NCBI RefSeq assembly: GCF_026151205.1
Contig: NC_087075.1
Location: 5,851,858-5,915,857 of the forward strand
Length of the DNA: 64,000 nucleotides
Source of the DNA: Bolinopsis microptera
Taxonomy: Eukaryota; Ctenophora; Tentaculata; Lobata; Bolinopsidae
Direction of reading: 5' to 3'
In this document: piece after piece, positions 21,380 through 36,300 of the stretch
How the letters are laid out: every line of letters begins with the position of its first letter
Numbering within the stretch: position 1 is the stretch's first letter
Notes under the pieces: generated by a model
Database searches by the model: none
What the model was told of the DNA's origin: nothing
What the model saw: the letters and a program-made list of their open reading frames with translations, nothing else
Position numbers and translations under genes: made by a program

Positions 21380-24300
21380 ATGACAGTAGCTGATCCAGAG
21401 CCTGTCGGCCCAGACTTTAAAGAAACGGTACAACTGCAGTTAGACTCGTTCAAGGAAAACACTGACGATGAGGTGAACACGAGAAACATAATTTTCTCGT
21501 TTATTAGTGCTGTCTACAATCTTGTATCATCTTTGAATTCAAATTTCGTCAAAAACCTTTTCATATATTAGGACGCAATGAAACTACCGGACCACGATGT
21601 ATGGGGACTTGCCACCCCATGGCAACATTAAAATATATCGACTCCCCATATCCAAAAAATTTTTAATTTCCTACATTCTCAATTTTTTCGTTTTCTGTGG
21701 CCCACTCGCTTCGCTCGCATAAAAAGTCTTTGTATTCGCGCGGTTCAAAGATTTTTCATGGCGGATTCCAGATTCTCAATTTTACTTTTTTAGGGCCCGG
21801 AATTCTTTTTAATAGATAGTCCTAGGTTACTTTTGGGGGCGAAGCCCCCGAAAATTTTGGAAATTTAAACTAGATTTGGCCTCCTGGAACGAATCTGACA
21901 ATGGAGAACGATTTTAGCATACTTTTTTCTGATTTCAATTTTTATTGGGATAAATTGTCTGGATTCTAGAATCCCTAAACACTTGGCTTAACTAAAGCAC
22001 GAAATAGGAGACAGCATGAAGTATCAAGAGTTTATAATTTTGGCAAAAATGTTTTCTCATCTACTACCATCACTTTCTGCTTTCAAGCTATAAACTAATC
22101 AGGGACGTAGCCAGGATTTTTCTTTGAGGGGGGCTGTCGGCGAGCGAAGCGAGCCGACGCGTCCAAACCAGCTTCGCAGCGAGCGAAGCGAGCAAGCTGT
22201 GGCAGGGGTCTGGGGGCGCAGCCCCCAGCGGGGTCCAGGGGCGGAGCCCCCCGGAAATTTTTTGCGAAACAGGGTGTTTAAGACGACATTTGGCATTAAA
22301 GAAATTTGTAGGACAGCAATAAACTGGGATTGAAAAGAATCAAGTACTCACGTAAATATGGTAACTTCACAACAGCAATCTGCATTCTCCAATCAGAATT
22401 TACGACTTACTCAGGCCTCATCGTCTTAAGATTTTTACATTTCCTACGGTCTAGGGGACACTATTGACTATTTATAGAAGTCTTCTAGAATGTTTGCTTG
22501 GATTTTATGACAGATATTTACTAATCCACAGTTCAAATCTTTGACTGACTGCAGTCATAAACACAGCCCAGTTACCAGGCGACCATGGGGACTAGGGGGC
22601 TTATCTTTTTTCTGGGGTTCGATTTTTTCCGGGGGGGCTGCCGCCCCCCTTGCCCCCCCCCCCCCCCCTGTCTATGTGCCTGAAACTAATACAGGGTTAA
22701 GGGAATTTGGAGAAGGAAGCAAGTATGAGACCAAATATTCAAGAAGTGGTTAGTGGTTACTTGATGCTTAGTGGTTACTTGATGCACAGATTTTGTAGCT
22801 AATAGCAACAAACTTTGGTCTGTGAAACGAAATTTGATAGACTGGATCAGTGGATCCCTGACTGAGGACATTTAAATAACGGACCAGCAACTTTTAGTCT
22901 GCTCTTTCACTTAAATTCCTACTGAAATATTATCGAAAATTCTCAGAGTTGGCTCTCGAATTTCCTACTTTTTGTCAAAAATTTCCTACTTTTAAAAATT
23001 TCCTACATTCTTAGAATGCGAGAATGCGGGTTTTTGGATATGGGATCGACTCTGTTACATCGTTTCCTGTTAATATAAAACTCCGTTACAAAATGAACTG
23101 GGACATAATATGCGGTTGCAGAGTTCTAAGACGAAAATTTCAATGTTGGATGTTACCATGACGACGGTTATCATGACGACGGTTACCATGACCACAACTA
23201 CCCACAGGTACTCCGATTTCCCAGCTGTTTTGAAGCTCACGAACAGAGTTACATTATTGAGGAGGCAAAGAAAATGGGACTGAACGGAAAAAGTATTGGG
23301 AAGAGCTGCAACAAACACGTGTCAATTACCCGACCTGTATCTTACACTGAGGTTATTTTACATTTTGTTATTTCTTAGTTATTTACCAGATCTGAAATAA
23401 TGCGATCTAAAGTTAGAGTCAGTTAGTAAGAATTATTAAAATGGTGCCCATTTATTCCCCATTTTTTGGTCAAATGGACAACGATGGTTTTAACAAAATT
23501 CATATAAAGTTCAATGAATTATGATATCAAATGTTTTATAAAATTCTGGGAGACTACTCTTAATCAAGTGCAATAAAAGCTTCTGAACTGTGTTATTCCA
23601 TAACTAACGTCACTAGTTAATACATTTCAGTGCGACTCACATAACATGAAGTTACGAGATTCAAGTGTCAGCCAGATCCACATGTTATTACGAGACCTTC
23701 CTGTCAAACCTACTGAGCTTACTGATTTACAGGTTAGTTAATTGTTTAATGAGTTAATTGTTTAATTAGTTAATTATTTAAAAGTTAAAATTAGCGTTTG
23801 TCAATCAATGAGTCAAATCAGCGGTTTGATTAGTCGTTGTTTTTTATTTATTATGACAGTATCAACCAATTAGGTGATTTAAAAGTTCCTTACTTGTTAC
23901 TTGTTTATTCAGACATCTTTGCCAATATAAACTTCTAATGAAAAGGAAACTCAGTCTAACTTGTATCATTATAAAATAGATGGCAACGTTATCCTTGTTA
24001 CAGTTACAGTTATCCTTGTTTTACTACGGTGTATGTGGAAATAAAGAAGTCTTAATGAATCGGGGTTTTGTGTGTTCACATAATGTATCTAAAGGCTTAT
24101 TTGGAGAAAGGAAATGACTGTGCTGAATCGGGGTTTTACTGTACATGGTTACGTTTGTGATGAGGGCAGATTAATAAACTGATCAATTATGTATTTAATT
24201 GAATTTATAATTAATTAATCACAGGCACAGGTAGAATATCCAGCGGGGACACAGCAACTTACAAACGCCTCCAACGAGCAAAAGTAAGCTTTGCGGTAAA

Positions 24301-27300
24301 ATACCATTTAAATCAAAATTTGGAAACGTTTTGTACACATTTATTTTTATTTTTAAAAGAGTCCTCTTATTCTAAGAATATATTGTTATTAGAAGCGTGG
24401 CGTGAAGTAAGGAATAGTAAAGAAGTCCCCTTTCACGACAAATAAAATTAAATTGACATAAATATTAAATTAATGATCGTATTTCAATTTAATTTCTTGA
24501 CCACTAAGTTTCCCGTTGTATTGACGATTATCGATTTTGGCAGTCAAAGCAAATTCTTGGTGAAACTAATTATTATCCTGCCAGTTATTTGCAGCTATAT
24601 ATATTTGCATGGCTGCCAAAGGATTATAATGCGTCACAAAATAAGTTATTTTGATTTAATTTGAAAATTGTTTAGCCCCTCAAGCCACAACTCTTTGTTA
24701 CGTAGACCACATGGTAATTTAATGCGCGGCTCGCGCGAGCTTTAGTAAGTGATCACAACACCCAGGTTTTTTGCGATACTCCTTGTTAAAAGTCCATCTT
24801 TTCATCACTTCGATATTAGCGTGTTATGCCGCGCGAAAGGTGAGTCGCACACCTTAACACATTTCTTGGTCCAGATGTGGTGACATCACTCAGCTATGGG
24901 CGAACCCTAAATAGATGATACCTAGTTTGATGATTAAAGTTTTTAAACATTCCTCTCTGCATTCATCTTACAGATTAACCAAGTGATTAATCAAATCTCC
25001 CCCATGCCCAGATTTAAAGATATGAACAGGAGGCAAATGGGGAAACTGTTCAACGCAAATACCATGACTATTCCTAGCAGACCACAAACAACCGATGTCA
25101 ACTACTTAGAAGGTATGTATTGATATATTATAGGTAGTTTCTCAAGCCATTGATCAAATTGCTCGGAGGGGGAAGCCTCTCTCTAGATTCTAGATGTTCG
25201 GCTTCATTACAACCGTGTCCACATTTGATTTAACTCCATAAATAAGGTGTACACAACTAACACAATGTTTGTTTGTAGCTCGACAGAGATTAATGATATG
25301 TCAGAAGAGAGATGTTATCCTGCAGACGGTGATGGAGAACCAAGTGGTGATAATATCGGGGGATACAGGATGTGGTAAAACCACCCAGGTGAGACAAACA
25401 CTGATTTTATCGTTTTTTTTTCTGGCTTACAGTTCTCAAGTAACGGGAGTAACAGATCAGTGAGACATCTCGTAACCTTCTGATGGATTATCAGACGTAC
25501 GTACCTAGAAATGTGGAGAGGCATTTGGACGAAAACTATTTTGAGTTGGCTCACTCGATTTTCTCCACCCAAGAAGTGATCGTTGAAATAGCAGAGATAA
25601 GTTTTACTCCCCCCCCCCCCATCTCCATCCTGTTACACTCTTCCACCACACTACCACTACTAACCACTCTTCCACCACAGGTACCACAATACATCCTAGA
25701 AGAAGCTACAGCAAACCAGTCTCACTGCTTCATGTATGTGACTCAGCCACGTCGTATTGCTGCTATAGCTGCTGCTGAACGGGTCTCACAGGTACTTACT
25801 TGTTACTGTAGATAAGTGCTTTAAATTTAGAGTCTACTTTGATCATATGAGATCATAACATAATTTTAAACTAATTACAACACTACAAATCTATTACATT
25901 TATTGAGTATTATGTAACGTGATGGAAACGTTTTAAACGGGTAAAAGCCGATCCAAACCCTGGCTCCATAACATTAACCCATTAGGGACGATAGGGTCGT
26001 TTTTATGACCCACCTTTTCTAGACGAAAAACCAAATTACTAAACGCTATAACGAATCTATAGCATATATACTCAAAATTTATTGGGCTTCATTATATGTA
26101 GCCCAATAAATTTTGAGCATATATGCTATAGATTCGTTATAGCGTTTAGTAATTTGGTTTTTCGTCTAGAAAAGGTGGGTCATAAAAACGACCCTATCGT
26201 CCCTAATGGGTTAACATGAACGTCTCCTTTAAATATGTATTGAAAAGCTCTAATAGTACAGTGCAGTGGTGCGAGAAAAACTAATTCCATTGTTCGACTA
26301 AATGGATTATTTTCACTAAATACTTAAATAAAATTGTATATTGCAAATATAGTAAAAACATTCAGTTTTAAACTTTTAAAAGCTTTTCCTGGTATACCGT
26401 GCCAACAAGGAACTCGCCCCTTCTTAAACCCTTAGTAGACTTTCCGGATATATTACATCTGTCCTTTTAAGACATTTTGTTGGACTTTATACCTAGTGCT
26501 GAAACCTTTTTGCTTGATGTTGATATTCATACGTGGCTATTTTTGGTAGGGGCGCCATTTAAGGGCGAATTCTCGGTACGTGCCTGAGTATTGCAATTCA
26601 GGAGGCGCCCGATTGTTCGTGCTATTGTATTTAACATGAACTTCATAAGTGTTGGTAGAACATTATTTTATGTTATCAAGTTATATGAAACAATAAAATT
26701 TCAGAGTTCTTTAGATTTTTCTGGAATTATGGTCTATAACAAGGATTCCATTACCTTCATACTTTCCTGTCTCATTACTATGTTAAATGTCTTAAAGTAT
26801 TTTACAAGCTTTATAATTAATATGTTAAATGTTTTTAAGTATCATGTAAGGTTTGTTATGTTAAATGTTTTAAAACTTATCATATAAGGTTTGAAGGGGT
26901 AAGGTTTTGAAGGCGTTGAGACTCGACCATGTGCATTGCTCATGTTTACCTCGCACAGTTTTGTGTTTTTCGCTCCAATTTTGCTTACCCTGACCCTTAA
27001 CGATTAGGGATGCTGTCCCGCACCCTTATCACTGAATTTATTCTGACACTCCATATTTTTTCAATGTCCTATTTTATAAACGTCCGATAGCTGTTCTAAA
27101 ATGAACGCAGTTAGAAAATCAGTACTTATTTAAAATTTTTCAATGCAGGACATTTCGGCCCGTTTTGAATATGCAAGGCATAATTTTATCACAAGAGAAT
27201 TAGAGATCAATTACAGATGGATAACTCATCACGTGGGGACTATATGACAAAAGGAATGTAATCATCAGGTATCTCGCACCTAACAATTGGTTTACTTGTT

Positions 27301-30300
27301 TGAACATTTGACGCATTAAAAATCGCTGAAAAAAGCTGGTCTGGAAATATTTTTGAATGTGGAATGTTAAACTGATAGTTGGATAATATCCGGTTGGAAG
27401 AGACAAGGACAAATGAAACAGGAAGTTAGGAATGTAGGCACATTTTCGGGGTCAACGCCATCTTCAGGCTCAAATTATTTGTTATATATAGTAGTGTTGA
27501 AAGTATTAAAAGTATTATCCAACTATGAGTATTTCAATCATGAGACTAATAAACAGCGAACTACTCCATCATTTGGAATGTTAAAGTTAAACGTTTAGTT
27601 TCTTCCACCTTTGGTGAAACGTCAAGTCACCATTCCCTTCTTTTCTCAGTTGCTCTTCTCCCTTGATCGCCTACCATGACCATGACAAAATTTCTATTAA
27701 GCAATCCAATTCTAACAGGAACACCAAAGTATTTGGACCTGTTGAAGCTAACCAATTACCAAAGGTATGTTCAGTTCTGCATACTTAACTGTAAAACTAG
27801 GCTCATCGGATTAAGATTTACCATGCTATATGAATCAACATTCAAGTAGGATACTTCAGCAGCTATGTTGAAAATGCAATTTTAAAGAATCCCCCACGCC
27901 CATCACTTTTATTCTGAGCGACTTTTTGAATTGACCACTTATTTGTTGGCCACAAACTGGATAAGTAATTTAATTTAAATTAAACTGCCGTTTAAAACGA
28001 ATGCTTTTACGTCGCTTTTTTATTGAAACAATTAATGCTTGTTACTAGATCATATTAATGAACGTCTCGTCTCCTTAATTGATTACAATTTGCTCGAAAT
28101 AGAGACACTGATCTAAGTTCGCTTAAATAGCTATAATTCTTCCTAATGTTCTGAATCAACGATTAAAGTGGTCGTGGTTACGTTTTGTTGGAACATAGCT
28201 GGTAAATATCCTGAAGTAAGCGAAATCATTGATTAGCACTCATTAGGCTTTATTAATCTAATGAATGAAAATACCCAACCCTGTACTGTCAAAATCCTCT
28301 TTTAAACGTAGATTAAGAAATTTTGTAATGCGTTTCAATTTAATCCGGTGTTTTTCTGAAGTCTTTCAATTTGAGGTTCCAAGGGTTCGCGAAGCCCTCT
28401 CTGCATACCTTGACAGTTAGCATATGTGCCTTAATTTGGATAGAATTTCTACAATTTGTGATTTTTTATCAGACTCGAGGGTTAACTGTGGGCCAGCCTC
28501 TATTAAACTGGCATCCCCCTATTAAAATTATTCCTCTATATCGGATGTCGGCAAAGTTTTAAAACCGACTAACACTGTAACTGCAGTGTTATTTATCAGT
28601 TATTTATCATTTGACCAACCTTTGGTATTCTATCGGCACAATCGTTGAGTAGTGTACTAGCTGAATCGTGGTTTCACTCCTTCAACAGATATAATATACG
28701 TTCACTGTCAACAGATAACTGACGGTCAGTACTTTGATTATAAAGGCGTATGTTTGCGCAGATTGTCTTCATATTGAAGTAGGCACGCACGCGCCACGCA
28801 GCACGCACGATAGGTCACCCGTATTTAGTATGTCATGCTTTCAGTCAGTCATTAATCCTTACAATTAATTATTGTTACTTTTGGTAACATGTCGTGGGAC
28901 GTGAAAAAAATGTGTGTCAATCTTTGAAGCCTGGAAATCATAATTCACTGACAAACGTGTCACTTGTCAGCAATGCCTTATTTGGTAACGTGTGAACGAT
29001 CCTCAATGAGTTTCAATTATTATTACGTTACGAAATTCAACGCATACACAGTATCGCTTCAGAATTAAAATATTAACTATAACGACTCCTGTCATAATTA
29101 GGTGCAAGGTCATATATATATTATATATTGAGTTTAAACTCACGGACACGTTCATTGAAGTTTGAGGAAATTGGTAAATTTCTAAAACAGCGTTTTTGAC
29201 GATAGTGGTTTACTTTTAACAATTATTAATCTAGCGTGTTCATAAGTTCTGAACATTAGCCACGTGACCCATACTCCCATATGCACTGCTCAAAAATAAA
29301 ATGTATTGCTTTTAGGCACTATTATGTAAAAAATGTCACATTTTTGTGACATTGTTTACCATAGCTGCCCAATTAGCATTTTTTGGTCTAAAATATAGTA
29401 GATTAGGTCAATCTAACAATTATGATACAATGTAGGCCTAAAGGGCAGTGATCGAACGGCTTTAAGGCAACATTTCGTAAACTTTGTCACACTCAGAATA
29501 CGGGACCTCTTTTCTACTGTGAGGTGTCCTCAAAACCCTTTCAACTCATTATTTGATAGTTCTTCTGCCAATCATAGCCCTAAAATATGTTGTTTTGGAA
29601 AATTAACAAATACATGCACTTGGCTATTGGGAAATGATGTAAATTCTGTCACATTATATGGAATTTGAAATTCTGGGTGAATTTCCGAAATCATTTATAT
29701 CTGATTTTGGTTTGGAAGGCGGGAAAACTCTATATGAGGACGATACACGGATACAGTTGATTGAAGTATAGGGCAGTTGATGTAAACATCGTCACAAAAT
29801 GATACGAAATCGTAAATGGACACGTTCATGTTGAAGTTTAAGGATATTGGTAAACCAAAAAAAATAACGTGTTCAGAAGTTCTGGACATTAGCCACGTGA
29901 CCCATACTTCCATATGCACTGCTCAGAAATAAAATTTATTGTTTTTAGGCACTATAATGTAAAAAATGTCACATTTTTGTGACTGTGTTAACCATAGCTG
30001 CCCAATTAGCATTTTTTTGGTTTAAAATATAGTAGATTAGGTCATTCTAACAATTGTGATACAACATTTGGCTAAAGGGCAGGGATCGAACGGTTTTAAG
30101 GCAATATTTCGTAAACTTTGTCACACTCAGAATACGATACCTCTTTTCTACTGTGAGGTGTCCTCAAAACCCTTTCAACACATTATTTGATGGTTCTTCT
30201 ACCAATCATAGCCCTAAAATATGTTGTTTTGAAAAGTTAGCAAATACATGCACTTATTGGGAAATGATGTAAATTCTGTCACATTATATGGAATTTAAAA

Positions 30301-33300
30301 TTTTGGGTAAATTGCCGAAATCATTTATATCTGATTTTGGTTTGGAAGGCGGGAAAACTGTATATAAGGACGATGCACGGATAGAACTGATTCAAGTATA
30401 GGGCAGTTGATGTAAAAATTGTCACAATAATAATAAGGGCAGTTGATATGAAAGAAAATCTATCTAACTAATGCAATGGCTGATGTGACGAAATTTACAT
30501 TTTTTTGAACTTATTTTGAAGAAACATGCCTCGATTAGAATTCAATATTCTTCCAGGAATTATTAGTAGGTTATTATTCAGCAAATCAGAACTCAAGTTT
30601 AACAATTCTGAGTTTAATTTTACTAAGTTACCGAAATGTGACGAAATTCACTTTTCCTGCCCCAACAGTATAATTTCAATGTGATGAAAAATGGGCATGG
30701 GTTTCTATATTTCCTTATCTCTGAATTAATCATTTCAAACTATAATTAGGACTGTTGATGTGAAAGAAAGTGTATCTAAATTTTACAATGACGTATTTGA
30801 CAAAATTTACATTTCTTGACCCTATTTTGAAGAACCATACCCCGATTAGAATTCAATATTCTTCCAGGAATTATTAGTAGGTTATTATTCAGCAGATCAT
30901 CAGAACTCAAGTTTGACAATTCTGAGTTTAATTATACTAAGTTACCGAAATGTGACGAAATTCACTTTTCCTGCCCCAAAAGTATAATTTCAATGTGATG
31001 TAAAATGGGCATGGGTTTCTATATTTCTTTTATCTCCGAATTAATCATTTCAAACTATAATTAGGACTGTTGATGTGAAAGAAAATGTATCTAAATTTTA
31101 CAATGACGTATGTGACGAAATTTACATTTCTTGACCCTATTTTGAAGAACCATACCCCGATTAGAATTCAATATTCTTCCAGGAATTATTGGTAGGTTAT
31201 TTTTCAGCAAATCAGAACTCAAGTTTAACAATGCTGAGTTTGATATCACTAATTTACCGAAATGTGACGAAATTTACTTTTCCTGCCCCAACAGTATAAT
31301 TTCAATGTGATGAAAAATGGGCATGGGTTTCTATATTTCCTGTATAAATCCATTCCAACTATAATAAGGGCAGTTGATATGAAAGAAAATCTATCTAACT
31401 AATGCAATGGCTGATGTGACGAAATTTACATTTCTTGCCCCTATTTTGAAGAATCATACCTCAATTAGTATATAATGTTACTTTATCACCATCACTATGT
31501 CGATAAATTAGTTATTTTGCCAACACGGAGCAAATAAAGTTATTATTTTTTTTTGTGACGAAATTTACAAATTTTTACCCTGTTCAGGTGTTGAAATTTA
31601 TCCAATGTTAACATATCACATTATCACTGCCATATAATAATTTATATGACCGGCGTATGGTTGAAATATTGTTAATTGACCCATAGTACGTAATATAGGG
31701 TGTTTAAGTTGGTATACTAATATTTACTCAATTTCACACATGTTGAGATATCATACAAATTTATGTGACTAAATTTACCTATTTCTGCCTTCTGTATTTG
31801 TATTTGCCTATAACAATGAAATATGTGAACAATTCCAAACACATTCAGCTCACAAAATAATGCTAGACTGTTCGGCATTTCTTGTCAGGATGTCATAAAC
31901 ATCCCTCATATAAATTTCTTAAATGTGTGACAGAGTTTACATGGAGCTACCATTTAAGGAAAAAAGTCGCTAAATATGTAGATAATAGTCATATACAGCT
32001 ATTCTATGAATTGGAAATTCGAAAATTTGGTCAAACACGGCAACAAGGGGTCCATATAAACTCCGTCACGTTTTTATAGTGTGACAAAGTTTACAACTCA
32101 CTGCCGGCCGCATTTAAGCGATATCTTATCGTCTGATATAGATATCGTTATGCGACAAAGTTTATCTAGAGGATGAAACGATTATCTTAGGGTAAGAGGG
32201 TTTATATAGTTTCATAGTGTGACACATTTTACATCATCGTGCCGTTCAGTAGGGTCACTAATATTTACCAATATCCTCAAACTTCAATGAACGTGTCCTT
32301 AAGTATTTTGATCCTACTCGATGCATCGGCACATTTTTTATGTTAAATTCCGTTAAGTGACAATTATTGTTATTAATTTTAATGCTATTCTTACTGACCT
32401 ACTCTAATTCTTAGCGCTTTTCAATATTATTTCAACCATTTCTAACTAACCTTGCTCATTGACGTTTGTGCCCAAAACCTATCGTTTTTAGTATAATCTA
32501 CATCAAAATAAAGATAATCATTTTAGCACTGAAACCGACAATGTCAGAATCCACCTTGAATGCAGGTTACTCCGTAACAAAGAAGACCCTAACAATAGAC
32601 CCCAACACGGGCGACCTAACCATAGAGACATCCATGAGCCCCACATCTGACGGTTCAACCTCACGACGTTTCTCCGCAAGCAGCTTCACCAGGATGTCCT
32701 CCGCTACGTCCCAGGACTTGGAATCTGTGTTTAACAGAGGTATGGTTCCGAGGGTTTACAGGAGACCCAGCAGCTCCTCTACAGCTCGCCGTGTTTCCAG
32801 CTCCAGTGAGTCGTCCTCGTCTAATGGTTCCAATGGTTCTTCTTCTTTTCGTAAGTTTACGATTAAAGGAGGGTCTCCGGACACCCAGTTCCAACTTCTG
32901 AAGAAATTACTGCCGCAGCTGCAGCAACTCCACGACCGCACCCAAAGTCATTTTGAGCTTTGAATCGAACAAACATGACGCGATGTATGAACGATAATCG
33001 ATATTGATGTTGTGATATTTATTTGAGAGTGATTTGTAATTTGAAAATGATATTGTTACAACTTAAAAGTATAGCATTCTGTTAAAAATTGAATGGGTGT
33101 AGATTTTTTTGTCAGAATTCTAGAATAATCCAATCCACTTAAGTATTAATTACAATTAAATCTATTAATACACACGGATCAAGTGTTAAATATTATATAA
33201 ATACATAACATACATTTAATCACATTCCCCTGGCGTCGTACCATAAAAACTAGTAAATTAATCTGTGAACAATTGAACATTTTATGTGATCACCATGACC

Positions 33301-36300
33301 ACACAACATGTGACCACCATGTGACTAACATGTGACCAACATGTGACCACCATGTGACCACACAACATGTGACCACCATGTGACTAACATGTGACCAACA
33401 CATGGCCACACAACATGTGACCACACAACATGTAACCACCACATGTGACTAACATGTGACTAACACATGACCACACAACATGTGACCACCATGTGACCAC
33501 ACAACATGTGACCACCATGTCACCACACAACATGTGACCACCATGTGACCACACAACATGTGACCACCATGTGACTAACATGTGACCACCATGTGACTAA
33601 CATGTGACTAACATGTGACCACACAACATGTGACCACACAACATGTGACCACCATGTGCATTGTGCAGTGACCAACACATGACCACACAACATGTGACCA
33701 CACAACATGTGACCACACAACATGTGACCACACAACATGTGACCACACAACATGTGACCACACAACATGTGACCACACAACATGTGACCACCATGTGACC
33801 AACACATGACCACACAACATGTGACCACCATGTGACTAACATGTGACCACACAACATGTGACCACACAACATGTGACCACCACATGACCACACAATGATC
33901 TTCAGGAGAGAGGTGAGAGAGTGGGTACGAGTGTTGGCTACCAGATCCGACTAGAGTACCGTAGTACCCAGAAGACGGTGTTAACCTACTGTACCAATAG
34001 TGTCCTGCTACGAGCTCTGATGTTGGCAGGCCCTCACGATTGTCTTGAGCAGGTACTTATAGTTATCTAGATAGCGTTAGTTTATACGTTGAGCAGGTAC
34101 TAGTTATGAAGATAGGTATAGTTTATACTCACTTTATAGGTTATAGGTTCAGTTCATAGGTCTATGTTATTATATATTTAGTTTGAATTACTAAAAAATA
34201 CTTTTGGAAGATCCGTCTTCAAATATTTCAGAAATGTTGAAATATTTCAATATTTTGCATTTATCTCCTCCCAATCAAATATTTGTTTTTGAGTTTCTTA
34301 ATTTAAATTTATAAAAGCAGGAAGTTTCTAATACTAAATAAAATATTTTCCGTTCAAGAAAGAATTTAACAAAAGAAATCATACAACAGCTTCTTCTTGT
34401 TAATAATAATTGAACTATAAAATCTTATAAAGATGGGCCGTTCTCGAAATATTTTAACCAAGCGTCAAAATGTTTTGCTAAATATGTTATCGATAGATTG
34501 ATGATTGTCGGTATCAACTTATCAGCAAAGCTAATCAGTTGATGAATAAATCTTTCCTTATCTTCTTGGCGCAGCTCAGGAAAAAAATAAGAAGAAAATA
34601 AAGCCATGTTTTAAAAGATATGAGTGGTGACAATAAAAACCAATAAAATCAAAAAACACCAACTCAATCAGAAGGCGTGTAACAGAAATTGGCCCAATTC
34701 TCCTAAAAACGGCGTTCCAGTTACCATAATCCAAACATATATTTTAAATATAATCTAACTATACGTATATTCTATTATACGTATATTCTATTATACGTAT
34801 TATATCCTATTAAACGTATATTCAGTTTGATTTTAACAAAATTACAGACTGGTATCTTGGGTCTGAACTCCTGATAAAACATTTTCTCTTTGAACAGGTG
34901 GAACTTCTCTTCTCAAACTAGATATAAACCCGTTGATTTGACTGCTAGAGTGGTCGTAAATAGTCATCATAGGAGCGAAAATAAAGTCAAACAAAGCCGA
35001 GTTATACAGTATAGGATTAATCATAGAATTCAGAGGTAAAATTATAACCGAGAAAAAGGGATACCAATCAGTCGCATCTATGATCTCACCAAAATGCATA
35101 AAACAGACAATGGTAAATGGGGCCCACGCTAAGAAATCAGTGAAAATTATGAAAGCTATTTTAGCCTGAAGTTTCCTGGCCTGCGCGTCCCTCTTGGCAT
35201 TGTTGTTGCTAGAACTTCCCTTACTTCGTTTGTGTATCAGGATATAGTTAGTTGTTATCACCAGGAAGCAGAGGAAGTTAATGATGAGAATGGAGAGAGA
35301 AAATTCTTTTTGTGGGTCTGACTGTGTAACCAAATACTTGAAAACGCACACTCCTGCATTTCCGTAAAAGTGAACGGCTTCTCCTTTAACACCTGCAGCA
35401 ATATTCTGTTAGAAAAAGGTTACCAATTTATCAAAAAAATTCGTCATGAAAATGCCGAATTATTTTTCAAAACCCCGATTCACGGACTGTTCTGAAAGCA
35501 ATTTAAAGATTTAAAATTACCTCCTTGATCGTCTGAGAACATAGTTGCGGTTATACGTTGAATAGTTTGCCAGGTAAGGGGCCCAGTTTTGTATCTCCCA
35601 TAGTAAGATCCGAACACAGAATAATGAGTAGACTTAGAAACAGAAGCAGTGAAGAGAGGGTTCTCGTGGTAGTATAACCCGTTGACAAAGTAGTCACCTA
35701 ATGCAGGTGTGAGAGGAACCAGGGCAATGACTGTGGAGCAGAAGATCACGGCGAATGCCGTTAAAGTCACTTTTAAGATTGACTTGGTTGTTCTGGCTAA
35801 ATCTGCCACAGTTTTACGAGATGACACGGTTATCAGTCTGCTTATACTCAAGGCTGCCATGGAAAAGAGAGAAACCTGTGAAGCTATCGTGTTGACGACC
35901 CCTAAACCCTTGCACCCTGAAGCTGATAGCCAGTGAAACTTTTCTTTGCAATATCCAGTTCCATAAGATCGATTTAGGTAGGCGATTGTTAGCAGATAAC
36001 ACCCCATCAGCAAATCACTCAAGGAAATTAACAGTACCATAACCCAGGTTATCAAAGCGGGATAAGTTTTGGTCTTTCTTAGTTCGTTCACGGAGTTCCA
36101 CACTGCTGCTGTATTGAGTATCGCCGATAATCCACCAGTCATCCAGGAAAATATTTCAAGTGCTAAGTTACCTAAGATCATTCGCTTTGGAGTTGGACAC
36201 TGAGTATTACACTCATCTGAATAGTCAGCGCAGTCATAAACATCGTCACAAAGAGCCGATAGAGGGACCACAGTTTTAGCAGTAGCTTTGTTCTGGCACA

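Noticed and set aside
22099-22333. Open frames on both strands in the GC-rich part of the hAT-type element
   Set aside because: Mirror frames of palindromic GC-rich DNA; composition artefact.
33384-33893. Long overlapping minus-strand frames of VVTCCVVTW type
   Set aside because: Produced by the ACATGTG minisatellite in three frames at once; no gene.
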